From an uncultured Desulfobulbus sp. (GTDB taxonomy: Bacteria > Desulfobacterota > Desulfobulbia > Desulfobulbales > Desulfobulbaceae): a stretch of DNA of 64,000 nt. Under the pieces are notes generated by a model. That model was not told the DNA's origin and ran no database searches. It saw only the letters and a program-made list of their open reading frames with translations. Location of the stretch: contig NZ_OY762276.1 of assembly GCF_963665445.1 (NCBI RefSeq), positions 1,706,001 through 1,770,000 on the forward strand, read 5' to 3'. Shown here in pieces: positions 27,419 through 36,626 of the stretch. The translations under genes were made by a program, and so were the position numbers. How positions within the stretch are numbered: the first letter of the stretch is position 1; each line of letters opens with the position of its first letter.

Positions 27419-27958
27419 ATGGGAAATGCTGTCATCGTTGAAGGCTCTTGTAGTAAGACAGTCAAAGTCAATCTCAGTGGACTCAAGTGGCTGCCGTTAA
27501 CAACAACCCTAGGGATGCCCTATATAAACGCCATCGAAAATAATCCAGGATGGCGGCTTGCTACCAAGGATGAGGTTGAAAGTCTGTTGCAATCATTGCA
27601 GGCGATAGATAGTAAAGAGATGGTTCCTGAGAATTTTGAAGGTGCCAACTGGTTTTTAGAAAACTTCGGCATTTGGGACAGTGAATCGTATTATGGCACA
27701 GCTTCAACCATTGATTTTTTTTACAACCTAGAGAGCAGCACTGAAACTGTCTCGAGAGGAACGGTTTCAAGAAATATTTTTTCAGAGGAAGGTAGAGAAA
27801 AGTATCGGGAAAAGTATGGGAAATATCCAGAAAACTCTGGTCAAATCAATTATGGTCAAATAATAAATGGACCAATTGAAGTCATTCAAGACTACAGTGC
27901 CGGCTTCCTTCTGGTTCAAGAAATGATCGCCTCTCCAAATCTTTTCAGCATTCAATAA
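27419..27958 (+). CDS. Hypothetical protein with a WLPLTTTLGMPY-type repeat segment
   Basis: A 179-residue protein with no signal peptide or membrane segment. The N-terminal stretch GLKWLPLTTTLGMPYINAI followed by GWRLATKDEVESLLQ resembles the W-L-D-x-T-x-G plus A-T-x-x-E-V segment seen in DUF1566-like and PEP-CTERM-associated exported proteins. Here it is cytoplasmic-looking and truncated. A strong GAGGAGG lies six bases before the ATG. Codon use is more AT-rich than its neighbours. It stands alone; function unknown. Confidence 0.65.
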   Translation: MGNAVIVEGSCSKTVKVNLSGLKWLPLTTTLGMPYINAIENNPGWRLATKDEVESLLQSLQAIDSKEMVPENFEGANWFLENFGIWDSESYYGTASTIDFFYNLESSTETVSRGTVSRNIFSEEGREKYREKYGKYPENSGQINYGQIINGPIEVIQDYSAGFLLVQEMIASPNLFSIQ

Positions 27959-28200
27959 GTCAATAGCGGAGTAATAGCTCCCTGTTTTCTGTGAATCCTG
28001 TCCCAACCTGCTGTTGCCGAACATTTGACATTGATTTTTTCCTTAGGCTCAGGAATCTGTACGAGCAGTTCCGAGTAAAAATGAAAAACAAAAATTTGAA
28101 GACAGGGGAAAGCGGGAGCGTATCGGAATAGCTTGAACAACTGCCAGCTCAATCCACTTGACGAGGAGGGCGATAGATCAGGCAAGAACGGCATAAAGCA

Positions 28201-28231
28201 ACCCCACCCCGCCATTACGACGGGATGGGGT
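28201..28231 (-). terminator. Hairpin after the porin gene
   Basis: An 11-bp GC-rich stem with one mismatch (28201-28211 with 28221-28231), 13 bases past the porin stop codon. No T run follows, so its terminator role rests on position and stability. Confidence 0.55.
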
Positions 28232-28244
28232 ACCAAGGAACAGG

Positions 28245-29546
28245 TTAGAACTTCAGAGAACCGAAGATCATCAGGTAGGACCAGTTGTCGTCGGCTCCAC
28301 GAAATTCATCTTCGGCTGCTTCGTCAGGTGTGGCGAGACCGCCAACAACGGACATGGAGAAATGTTCGGTCGCAGCCCAGTCAACAATGGCATTGTACTC
28401 TTGGGCGTAATCTTTGCCTGAGTTATGACGGTCATAGTTGATGTAGGCCAGGGTAAGAGTCACTGCATCAAGCGGCTGTACGGTGAGTTTCACCATGTGG
28501 GTGTCAAGATCCTTATTGAGGAGGATATACTCGCCCAGAATCTCACCCTGGTACCAGGTCTCCCAATCGGTAGAACCGTAGAACATGGAGTCGTAATCAG
28601 AGTCAAAGCTGGCGTATCGATAGGTCAGGCCGGGTTTCCAGGGGGTGTCTTCAAACTCGTAGCCGACGGATACATACCAGGCGTTACCGCTTGGCAGGTT
28701 GTTATCCTTGTCCTCGTAGACGTATTCCATCTCAATGTGGAGTGGCTTGAGCGCATCCACACTGCCCATGAGGGCGAACGGATTGACCCCGCCGCGAATA
28801 TCGTAGATCATCATGGAGTCGCGAGAGACTGTATCGGACTCTACGGTGTAGAGGCCAACCCCGGCAAAACCCAGCCCCTCTGCATTGTACTCAACGTTAC
28901 CGCCGCCGACCTTAGTGTTATCGTCCTGGTCCGCCTCAAAGTAGGTCAAGTCTCCGGACCAGTTGCCGCTCTTCATTTTGATGATGCCTGCGTAATCAGC
29001 GCTGTTCCGTCCGCCGATCCAGAATGCAGCGCGACCAAAACCGGAACCGCCCTGATTGGCAAAGAGGAACCCATTGCCCAGTACATACTCCTGACGACCA
29101 AAAGAAATATCGAGGAAGTCTTCGCCCAGGGAACTGAACAGGTTGCCGGATTTCCAGCCGACATAGGCATGATCAATGCGCAGAGAGCTTTCATCATAAC
29201 CCACGTTGGAAAGAGCGGCGTCATTGCCACCAAAGGTGTTGGCCTGGACCGCATCGATCACACCATAGATGGACTGGCTGCCGGGAAGAACATAGTTGAA
29301 CTCAAATCCCGGGCGTACCAGAGATTCCCACCAGGACGTAGAATCAATGGTAGGATCTCCAAACCAAGAGTTGCTCTGGGTGAAGACGGCCAAATCGGCT
29401 TCCAGGGTAACTTTGGCAAAGCTGCCGTTGTCAGCGGTGTAAAACTGAAGGGGGTTGGCTTGTTCTTCGGCAAGGGCATTTCCACTCAGTACGGCGGAGA
29501 GCAGCACAGAGGCTGCAGTCAAAGATAAGGTTGTCTTGGTGCTCAT
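28245..29546 (-). CDS. Outer-membrane beta-barrel porin (alginate-export/OprD-like)
   Basis: A 433-residue protein. It has a signal peptide (about 1-26, cleaved near GNALAEE) and then a repetitive alternating beta pattern typical of 16-18-strand barrels. The final residue is Phe (FGSLKF), the usual outer-membrane sorting end. Segments such as LRIDHAYVGWKSG and ISFGRQEYVLGNG recall alginate-export (AlgE-like) barrels, though substrate cannot be inferred. ATG 29546 is chosen because AGGAG lies about ten bases upstream and it starts the signal peptide; an upstream ATG at 29666 would bury the signal. Single-gene unit with a long AT-rich upstream region. Confidence 0.82.
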   Translation of the reverse strand: MSTKTTLSLTAASVLLSAVLSGNALAEEQANPLQFYTADNGSFAKVTLEADLAVFTQSNSWFGDPTIDSTSWWESLVRPGFEFNYVLPGSQSIYGVIDAVQANTFGGNDAALSNVGYDESSLRIDHAYVGWKSGNLFSSLGEDFLDISFGRQEYVLGNGFLFANQGGSGFGRAAFWIGGRNSADYAGIIKMKSGNWSGDLTYFEADQDDNTKVGGGNVEYNAEGLGFAGVGLYTVESDTVSRDSMMIYDIRGGVNPFALMGSVDALKPLHIEMEYVYEDKDNNLPSGNAWYVSVGYEFEDTPWKPGLTYRYASFDSDYDSMFYGSTDWETWYQGEILGEYILLNKDLDTHMVKLTVQPLDAVTLTLAYINYDRHNSGKDYAQEYNAIVDWAATEHFSMSVVGGLATPDEAAEDEFRGADDNWSYLMIFGSLKF

Positions 29547-29961
29547 TGTAAGGCGTACTCCTGTAATGGTTTGTAAATGAACTTGAGCGCATGCAAAAAA
29601 TGGCCAGTCAGAGAGAGTTTTTTTGGCTTCTGAGAGGTCGATTTTTTCTAACATATTGGTATACAATTAAAAAATGATATCAATGTCCATCGGTATAAAA
29701 ATTTGGACCGAACCTACCATACTCACACAATCCTAACAAGGACCAAAAACACCTATTTACAATTCACTGGTGGTGTGTTAGTTGATATTTATTTGTATTT
29801 ATTGTTTTTTTTATAAAATCATCTTGATTGAGTGAAAATTTAAAAATTTTTATTCTTTACCGGAATCCTCTAAAAATTGGGTTTGTTCAGTTCCCTGTAT
29901 CCAATATTTTGATGGACTCGTGCCTGTCTTCTGCTCAACGTACTCGAGAAGGAGCTCTTCC
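29547..29961. other. AT-rich divergent promoter region, 415 bases
   Basis: No gene is supported. The stretch 29640-29860 is strongly AT-rich and probably carries promoters for the porin and the flavoenzyme. A partial palindrome TATTGGTATACAAT near 29657 resembles half-sites of GntR-type operators, but weakly. Confidence 0.4.
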
Positions 29962-31029
29962 ATGGAAAAGTTGCTGCAACCCTTGCGACTTGGGGCACTC
30001 TTGCTGCCCAATCGAATCCTCATGGCGCCTCTGACCCGATGCAGAGCGACCGTGGATCATCTGTCCACCCCGCTCATGGCGCAATACTATGGTCAGCGGT
30101 CCACTGCTGGACTGATCATTGCGGAAGCGACCATGGTCATGGACAAGACTTCCGCCTTTCAAACCGAACCAGGGCTGTACAACAAAGCGCAGGTCGAAGC
30201 GTGGCGAAAGGTCACTGAACATGTTCATGCGCGCGATGGCCGTATTTTTGTGCAACTTTGGCATGGCGGACGTGCATGCCATCCGCGGATCAATGGCGGC
30301 CAACAACCTGTTTCGGCCTGTGCCGTTGCCATTACCAATGATATGGCCCACATACCTGAGGGGAAGGTGCCGTACACCGTGCCACGCCCTTTAGGTGATG
30401 AGGAACTCGAGGGTATTGTCGATGGGTTCAAAATGGCGTCTGTTCATGCGCTCGAAGCTGGTTTTGATGGTGTGGAAATTCACGGTGCAAACGGATACCT
30501 TCTTGATCAATTCCTTCGCGATGGATGTAATCGTAGGACCGGGATTTATGGCGGCCCCATCGAAAATCGCGCGCGCTTGCTCATCAGTGTGCTCGAAGCT
30601 GTCTGTGCTCTTTGGGGCCCCGGCCGGGTCGGTGTCCGCCTCTCCCCCCTTTCGAGTTTCAACTCCATGGGGGAGAGCGATCCCGTTGCCTTGACCTCCT
30701 GGTTAGCGCGCCGTTTGAACAGCTTGCCCCTTGCCTATGTGCACCTCGTCCGGGGAGATGTCATGGGGATATTGACGGGAGATATCTTGACTCCCATGCG
30801 CAAGGGGTATGCAGGGACTCTCGTTGCAAATCTTGGTTACAGTCCTCTCGAAGCTAATGCAGCTATCGGGGATGACCTATGTGATGCGGTGGCCTTTGGC
30901 ACTTCCTATATTGCCAATCCCGATCTGGTGGAGCGCATTCGCCTCGGTGCCCCACTCAATCAGCCGAATCCCCATACCTTTTATAAGCCCGGGCCCGTCG
31001 GCTACATCGATTATCCGTTTCTAACGTAG
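29962..31029 (+). CDS. Old Yellow Enzyme family alkene reductase (NemA-like)
   Basis: A 355-residue FMN-dependent TIM barrel. Visible motifs are APLTRCRA near the N-terminus, LWHGGRACHP, and the substrate-binding HGANGYLLDQFL with the His/Asn pair, then GIYGGPIENRARLL. These enzymes reduce activated C=C bonds or nitro groups with NAD(P)H; some act in electrophile defence. ATG 29962 is chosen because AAGGAG lies eight bases upstream. It is followed 266 bases later by a methyltransferase gene on the same strand. Confidence 0.9.
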   Translation: MEKLLQPLRLGALLLPNRILMAPLTRCRATVDHLSTPLMAQYYGQRSTAGLIIAEATMVMDKTSAFQTEPGLYNKAQVEAWRKVTEHVHARDGRIFVQLWHGGRACHPRINGGQQPVSACAVAITNDMAHIPEGKVPYTVPRPLGDEELEGIVDGFKMASVHALEAGFDGVEIHGANGYLLDQFLRDGCNRRTGIYGGPIENRARLLISVLEAVCALWGPGRVGVRLSPLSSFNSMGESDPVALTSWLARRLNSLPLAYVHLVRGDVMGILTGDILTPMRKGYAGTLVANLGYSPLEANAAIGDDLCDAVAFGTSYIANPDLVERIRLGAPLNQPNPHTFYKPGPVGYIDYPFLT

Positions 31030-31295
31030 TCGATATGGGTGCTTTGCCATCCTTGTGGAGGCAAGGGATTGTCTTTGCTCAAAAGATGGTTTATGTTTGT
31101 GGTTTATTACTCTGGCTCATTGCAAAACTTGCAACAGCGCTGTGCGAATCTTGTTTGGGAAAAAAAACGTCAATGGAGTGAAGCTGTATTGTCGACCTTC
31201 AACGACCAAAGGTTGCCCCGTTGAGGACGTTTTGTTGCAATCAAAATTTTATTCCTGCGTTTTTAGTGACCATGAAAGAGGAGGAATATTGACCG

Positions 31296-31928
31296 ATGAG
31301 TGTGGAACACCGCAATTTCGATCTTGCTGCAGACCATTGGGATGAACGACCGCAACGGGTCCAATTGGCAAGAGATGTAGCCGATGCAATTTTGCGGCAG
31401 GTTCCACAGGCAACGTCCCTGGACGTTCTCGATTTTGGCTGCGGCACGGGATTGCTGACGCTCCAATTGCAGCCATTGGTCCGTTCCATAACCGGGGTCG
31501 ACAGTTCCTCCGGTATGCTCCAGGTCCTCAACAGTAAAATTGCCAATCTCAAACTGGCCAATACTCGAACACTACAATGCAACATTGAACAGGGCGATTC
31601 CCTGCCGGGGAAGTATGACCTCATCGTCAGCAACATGACCTTGCACCATGTTGCTGAAATTGAGCCCCTGTTGGCCCAATTCCATCGCATTTTAGCCCCT
31701 GGCGGTCGTATTTGCGTGGCTGATCTCGACAGCGAGGAAGGGCGTTTTCACAAAGACAATACCGGGGTATTTCACTTCGGATTTGACCGTGACCTGCTGG
31801 GGCAGAAGTTTCAGCAGGCCGGTTTTTCACAGATCACCATCCAGACCGCAACGCAAATCGTCAAACCCGCCGAACATCAAACGTCTCAAAGTTTCAGCGT
31901 CTTTCTTCTTGCCGGTGTGAAAGAGTGA
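31296..31928 (+). CDS. Class I SAM-dependent methyltransferase
   Basis: A 210-residue methyltransferase with SAM motif I VLDFGCGTGLLTLQL and the VSNMTLHHV post-motif. The fold is clear but the substrate is not. GAGGAGG lies eleven bases before the ATG. The end is followed directly by a hairpin of the dispersed repeat family (31945-31973), which may terminate it. Confidence 0.82.
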   Translation: MSVEHRNFDLAADHWDERPQRVQLARDVADAILRQVPQATSLDVLDFGCGTGLLTLQLQPLVRSITGVDSSSGMLQVLNSKIANLKLANTRTLQCNIEQGDSLPGKYDLIVSNMTLHHVAEIEPLLAQFHRILAPGGRICVADLDSEEGRFHKDNTGVFHFGFDRDLLGQKFQQAGFSQITIQTATQIVKPAEHQTSQSFSVFLLAGVKE

Positions 31929-31944
31929 CTACGCAGACGGAAAG

Positions 31945-31973
31945 GTCATTCTCGGTTTTTTTACGAGAATGAC
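31945..31973 (+). repeat. Partial repeat copy C1 (distal hairpin) after the methyltransferase
   Basis: Inverted repeat GTCATTCTCG / CGAGAATGAC around a T-rich loop. It is the distal hairpin of the dispersed family with paired changes (C to T in one arm, G to A in the other), so the stem is conserved despite substitution. Confidence 0.7.
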
Positions 31974-31978
31974 AATGT

Positions 31979-32080
31979 TGATGGCTTCGTAAAAAGTCAA
32001 AAACCTGAATGTCACGCATCGTGAAATCAGCAGCTTACGAAGCTCGAAACGTCGTTCTCGGTTTTTTTACGAGAACGACA
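31979..32080 (+). repeat. Full-length copy C2 of the dispersed repeat
   Basis: A complete unit. It begins GATGGCTTCGTAAAAAGTCA (near 31980), has the internal CGCATCGTGAAATCAGC, and pairs GCTTCGTAA with TTACGAAGC across about 50 bases. The distal hairpin CGTCGTTCTCG / CGAGAACGAC follows. The start of a third unit (32081-32106) follows immediately and then the insertion sequence. Confidence 0.85.
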
Positions 32081-32106
32081 ATATTGATGACCTCGTAAAA
32101 AGTCAA
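32081..32106 (+). repeat. Start of a repeat unit cut by the insertion sequence (left flank)
   Basis: AATATTGATGACCTCGTAAA continues into AAGTCA and then breaks off. The same sequence occurs in inverted orientation at 33956-33979 on the other side of the transposase. The transposase stop codon lies in it (32103-32105). Confidence 0.65.
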
Positions 32107-33857
32107 ACCGCCCAATCCGCTCGAAAAGAAGCGACTGGTTGAAAGTTTGTGCCTTCGTGAGTTCTTGTTGAGAAGTCTTCCCGAAAAAGTTCTTTGAAAT
32201 ATGTTTGGAAAGCCAAAAAGAAAAAAAATAGGCTGTAAAAGGACGTCATTGGGCTGGTTTTCTCGCCCCAGTGCCTGCTGGCCCGCAATATGTTCAAGCC
32301 GATGGCCTTCATGAAGGCGGCAAACCGCACTGCTTTCATGCCACGAACCCGGAGATGTTTGACACCGGTGCGCCGGTCGAATTCCGACATGGTCGCCTCA
32401 ACGCCGGCCCGGTACCGGTACTTCTCCCTGAACTCCGGGCTTTCTTCTTCCTGTCGCCGTCGGGCCAGGCGGATATCCTTGTCGGTGTAGCGGTAGTAAT
32501 AGCCCTTTTTTCCGATGGAGACGGGGCACCGGTCAAACGAGGAGCAGTTCTGACAAACAGCGATGGGGAAGAGTGCGCTGTAGCCGGATTTTGATTTCTT
32601 CACCGTGTCGGGTGCCGTGACCTGGGGGCAGGTGAGAACCTTGCCCTGGTCATCAAGGGTGAATTCGGTCAGGTTGAACTTCTTCTGATTGCCCGGCATG
32701 ACCGGGGAGATGACTGCCACCTGATGCTCCTGCAGGGCCGTTTCACAATTGCTGTCGCTGCCGTAGAGGGAATCGGCCAGCATTTGCTGCGGCAGCATCG
32801 CCTTCTGCTCCAGTTGGGCCAAGGCGGGCAGGAGGGCATTGGCATCATGCTGATCCGCGGATTCCACCGCCACCTGCGTGATCAGGGATGGTCCACGCTC
32901 ATCGGTGGTGGTGTAGTTTTCCACCAACTGCACCTGATACCCTTGGCCTTTATGACTGCTGTAGCCGGCATCCGCATCGGAGGGGTTTTGCAGTGAATCG
33001 GAGGGCACCTCCTTGTTCGGCCGGGCCACGGCTTTCTTGCCAGAATCGGCGGTGGTGTCTTCCTCGATGACACACTGTTCGGCGAACAACCGGCTCAGCA
33101 GTTTGAAGCTCTGCATGGTGCTGACCTCGTCCACGGCGGCAAAACGCTCGGTCAAGAGCAGCACATCCGCAGCCAACTGATCAAGGGTGCGGGTGGACTC
33201 GGTGGGTTTGACCATGGCGAACAAAGACGCCTGCGATTTGCTCAGATACCGTTGGGTCAACTCCGTGTCGAGTTGATCAAAGTGTTCCCGGTGGTGTCGC
33301 TTCAGGTTGACGAGGAACTTCTTGATCGTTTTGGTGAACAACCCGATACGACCCAGATTGCGCATGTTGGATTTGACATGCACCGAGTCCATGCGCTGCT
33401 TATTCATATCGGCCTTGAGCAACTTGGCCAGGATGCCCAGGGAGGCATCAAATATCTCGGCATAGCTCGCATCCGAGGCCAGGTGATCGCGCATGGTCCA
33501 GAGCGTTTTGTGGCTGAGGTATACAGCCGCGTCGGAGCACGAGGTGATGTTGAGGGCATAGTGCCACTGGATATTGAAACAGAACTGCTCAACCGCCTCC
33601 TGATCAGTACAATCATGCATTTGCTGGAGGATCATCACCCCCATCATGGCATACAGTTCCTTGGTGGGTCGGCCATTGTAGTCATGATAATGGTGGCGCA
33701 GGGACTCCACCGGGAGTTCAGGCAGGATATGCTTCTGAAAAAGACCTGCCCATGAGTTGTCCAGGAGGGCGCGTCGTTTGGGTCCCAAATGGGCCCATGG
33801 GTCGAGGATGTTGAGCTGTTTGTGGTTTTTCACGTGAAACATTATCTCGTCTCGCAT
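32103..33857 (-). CDS. IS1182-like transposase
   Basis: A 584-residue transposase of normal length. It has an N-terminal DUF772-type domain (LRHHYHDYNGRPTKELYAMM) and a DDE-type catalytic core with ADSLYGSDSN and a Cys cluster (CQNCSSFDRC). The C-terminal part has FREKYRYRAGVEATMSEFDR, as in IS1182 elements. The frame is intact, so the element may be active. The stop codon lies in a dispersed-repeat remnant, so the last residues are likely encoded by flanking DNA. Confidence 0.88.
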   Translation of the reverse strand: MRDEIMFHVKNHKQLNILDPWAHLGPKRRALLDNSWAGLFQKHILPELPVESLRHHYHDYNGRPTKELYAMMGVMILQQMHDCTDQEAVEQFCFNIQWHYALNITSCSDAAVYLSHKTLWTMRDHLASDASYAEIFDASLGILAKLLKADMNKQRMDSVHVKSNMRNLGRIGLFTKTIKKFLVNLKRHHREHFDQLDTELTQRYLSKSQASLFAMVKPTESTRTLDQLAADVLLLTERFAAVDEVSTMQSFKLLSRLFAEQCVIEEDTTADSGKKAVARPNKEVPSDSLQNPSDADAGYSSHKGQGYQVQLVENYTTTDERGPSLITQVAVESADQHDANALLPALAQLEQKAMLPQQMLADSLYGSDSNCETALQEHQVAVISPVMPGNQKKFNLTEFTLDDQGKVLTCPQVTAPDTVKKSKSGYSALFPIAVCQNCSSFDRCPVSIGKKGYYYRYTDKDIRLARRRQEEESPEFREKYRYRAGVEATMSEFDRRTGVKHLRVRGMKAVRFAAFMKAIGLNILRASRHWGEKTSPMTSFYSLFFFFLAFQTYFKELFREDFSTRTHEGTNFQPVASFRADWAV

Positions 33858-33957
33858 TTAATTGATATTACGCAAATATATTAACAGAATGCGAGAAAAA
33901 TGACAATGGTAATCCAGACGTTAATCCTGGAAAATTAACCAGTTAAATAGAAATACT
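32103..33957 (-). mobile_element. Insertion sequence, IS1182-like, embedded in repeats (ends approximate)
   Basis: One transposase gene between two inverted copies of TCGTAAAAAGT. Short inward sequences ACTGGTT at 32134 and AACCAGT near 33938 could be the true terminal inverted repeats, but no target duplication was identified, so the exact ends are unresolved. The region upstream of the transposase (33858-33957) is AT-rich. Confidence 0.65.
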
Positions 33958-34080
33958 TTTTACGACGCCATCAATATTGACAGCCTCGTGAAAAGTCAAA
34001 AGCCGAGAAATCACGGTTAGTCAAATCGATCAGTTAGAAGGCAAGAAACGTCGTTTTCGTGGTTTTTTACGAGAACGACA
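33956..34080 (+). repeat. Repeat copy D (right flank of the insertion sequence)
   Basis: An inverted start segment (33956-33979) is joined to a diverged forward unit (from about 33980) that ends in the distal hairpin around GTGGTTTTTTACGAGAACGA. Middle positions differ from copies C2 and E, so this is an older or rearranged copy. The remaining 34081-34348 holds no supported gene. Confidence 0.7.
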
Positions 34081-34348
34081 ATGTTGCCTTTGACCTCCCG
34101 CATAACCTTGCCTCAGTCGTGTCAGGTGCATCAAGGGTGAGCTTTCCCAACATGGCCGCGCTTCTCCATGCTTTCGGTGCTGTCTTCGCGGGAATCTCGT
34201 CGGCAAATCTTGCCGTTGTCGAGTCAAAAAAAGTGTAATTTCTTGGTGTTGAGCTCTGATTTATGCAAAAAGAGCTAACATGAGGGGCGTGCAATGCAGT
34301 ATGCTTCTACAATCCCTTGAAAGAGTGGCAAAAGAACGAGGAGTTGCT

Positions 34349-36562
34349 ATGGGCAAGACGATTTTGCAAGCAAAAGAGCACCCGGTGAACAAAGAGCAAA
34401 ATATGGAAGCAGATGGCAAGAAAGCACAGGCAATTGATCTCACTGCTCCGGAGTGGTATCTCAACCGAGAGTTAACCTGGCTTGAATTCAATCGCCGCGT
34501 GTTCAACGAGAGCAAGGATGAACGCAACCCCTTGTTGGAACGGGTCTTTTTTCTTTCGGTCATCGGTTCCAATCTGGATGAATTTTTCATGAAACGGATC
34601 GGCGGCCTGAAGCAGCAGGTCGGCGCCGGATTAAAACTCCTCTCCAGCGACGGGAGAACACCGCAGCAGCAGATTGATGAGAGCTATGAAATGATTCGGG
34701 AGCTCTTGGAGGAACAGGAGAAACTCGAGCGTGATCTGCTCGCACTGCTTGCCCAAAATCAGATTCACATTTTACGCTACAGTGATTTGAACGCCGGAGA
34801 ACGCCAGCAAATGGCCACCTATTTCCGGGAAAATATCTATCCGCTCCTCACCCCGCAGGGCATGGATCCGGCCCATCCCTTTCCCTTTATTTCCAACCTG
34901 TCGTTGAATCTTCTCGTGGCCACACGCCACAGGGAGAGCGATCATATCTTTCTCAACCGGATCAAGGTGCCGACCAGCGTCACCGGTGTGCCGCGTTTCA
35001 TTGCGGTGGAAAACGGTCAGCATCGCTATGTTCTTTTCGAGGATATCATTGCCAACAATCTGGAAATCATCTTTCCGGATATGATCATCGAGAGCTGCGA
35101 GATCTTTCGCGTCACCCGCAACGCCATCACTGAAAGATGGGAAGAGCAGGCGGTCGATTTGCTCTCGATGATCGAAACCGCATTGCAGGACCGCAAATTT
35201 GCCGAGATCGTCCGTCTTGAGGTGGATAGTACCATGACCCGCCAACATCGGGGAATGCTGGCCGCCCATTTGGGCATCGACTCACGCAAGGATGTGTTCA
35301 CCGTCGATGGCATCATGGCCAAGCGTGATCTGATGGAAATAGTCTCCATCGACAAACCGGAACTGCACTTTCTGCCGCATCAGCCGCTTGACCACTTTCA
35401 GCTCTCCGGTGATTTTCCGAACATTTTCCACTTGATACGAGAGGAGGGACCCTTTCTTCTTCAGCACCCCTACGAGTCGTTCAGTTCCTCCGTTGAGCGG
35501 TTTTTGCGCGAGGCCAGCGTCGATCCCAAGGTTCTGGTGATCAAGATGACCCTCTACCGGACCTCGGCCAACTCGCAGATCATTCAGTATTTGCTCGATG
35601 CCGCCCATAACGGCAAGCAGGTGGCGGTGGTTGTCGAGTTGATGGCCCGCTTTGACGAGTCGGCCAACATCCACTGGGCCACCTATCTCGAGCAGGCCGG
35701 TATCCATGTGACCTATGGAGTTGTAGGGCTCAAGACCCATTCCAAGGTCATTTTTGTCGTCCGCCGGGATTACAAGGGGCTGAGGCGGTATGCCCACATT
35801 GGTACCGGCAACTACCACGCGGGCACGGCCCGGGCCTACAGCGATCTCGGTTTGTTGACCTGCGACAACGCGATCGGCGATGATCTCACCGAATTTTTCA
35901 ACTTCCTCACTCTGGGCTATGCACCGGCCAGAAAGTATCAGAAGCTGTTGCCCTCACCCAAGATCCTCAAAAAAACCCTGTTGGATTATATCAAACGGGA
36001 GATAGAGCATCAGGCCAAGGGAAACAGGGGGGGCATCCAGATGAAAACCAACGCCCTGACCGATCAGGATATCATCATGGCCCTGTATCAGGCGTCTCAG
36101 GCAGGGGTCAAGGTCGATTTGATCGTCCGCGACAGCTGCCTGTTACGCCCTGGGATTCAGGGGTTGTCAGAGAATATACGCGTGCTTTCCCTGGTGGGGC
36201 GATTCCTCGAGCATGCCCGTATCTACTATTTTGCCAACAACGGCCAGGAACAGTATTTCATCGGCTCGGCCGATATCATGAAACGTAATCTTGATAGGCG
36301 GGTGGAGGTCATTACTCCGGTCGAATCCCTGCCTTTGCAGAAGCAACTGCGGGAAATTCTCGATTTGCAGATGGCCGACCAGCGAGGCGCCTGGGAGATG
36401 CAATCCGATGGCAGTTACATCCAGCGTCAGCCCACCCCTGGGGGAGAGAACCGTTCGGCCCAGGAGTTGCTGATTGAAAAGAGTGAGAAGCGGCTCGACG
36501 AGGCGATGCGGATGTATAAGCGGCAGTATTCCAAAAAAATAGCGAAAAGAAAGAGCAAGTAA
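34349..36562 (+). CDS. ppk: Polyphosphate kinase 1
   Basis: A 737-residue enzyme that polymerises phosphate from ATP and works in reverse. The N-terminal domain begins WYLNRELTWLEFNRRVF and has SVIGSNLDEFFMKR. The catalytic His lies in LKTHSKVI (about 460), and the second conserved His region is LEHARIYYFANNG (about 620). ATG 34349 is chosen because GAGGAG lies about six bases upstream; an in-frame ATG at 34280 lacks one. Single-gene unit just after the repeat-rich region. Confidence 0.93.
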   Translation: MGKTILQAKEHPVNKEQNMEADGKKAQAIDLTAPEWYLNRELTWLEFNRRVFNESKDERNPLLERVFFLSVIGSNLDEFFMKRIGGLKQQVGAGLKLLSSDGRTPQQQIDESYEMIRELLEEQEKLERDLLALLAQNQIHILRYSDLNAGERQQMATYFRENIYPLLTPQGMDPAHPFPFISNLSLNLLVATRHRESDHIFLNRIKVPTSVTGVPRFIAVENGQHRYVLFEDIIANNLEIIFPDMIIESCEIFRVTRNAITERWEEQAVDLLSMIETALQDRKFAEIVRLEVDSTMTRQHRGMLAAHLGIDSRKDVFTVDGIMAKRDLMEIVSIDKPELHFLPHQPLDHFQLSGDFPNIFHLIREEGPFLLQHPYESFSSSVERFLREASVDPKVLVIKMTLYRTSANSQIIQYLLDAAHNGKQVAVVVELMARFDESANIHWATYLEQAGIHVTYGVVGLKTHSKVIFVVRRDYKGLRRYAHIGTGNYHAGTARAYSDLGLLTCDNAIGDDLTEFFNFLTLGYAPARKYQKLLPSPKILKKTLLDYIKREIEHQAKGNRGGIQMKTNALTDQDIIMALYQASQAGVKVDLIVRDSCLLRPGIQGLSENIRVLSLVGRFLEHARIYYFANNGQEQYFIGSADIMKRNLDRRVEVITPVESLPLQKQLREILDLQMADQRGAWEMQSDGSYIQRQPTPGGENRSAQELLIEKSEKRLDEAMRMYKRQYSKKIAKRKSK

Positions 36563-36626
36563 TCAGGGCGGGACGGGGCACCTCGAGAGGCATAGGAGTG
36601 ACTGGAAGTCAGGCTGGTGAAGAGGG

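Noticed and set aside
31945..34080. The cluster of repeats as a CRISPR array
   Set aside because: Units are long, structured, partly inverted and not separated by uniform unique spacers; no cas gene is present.
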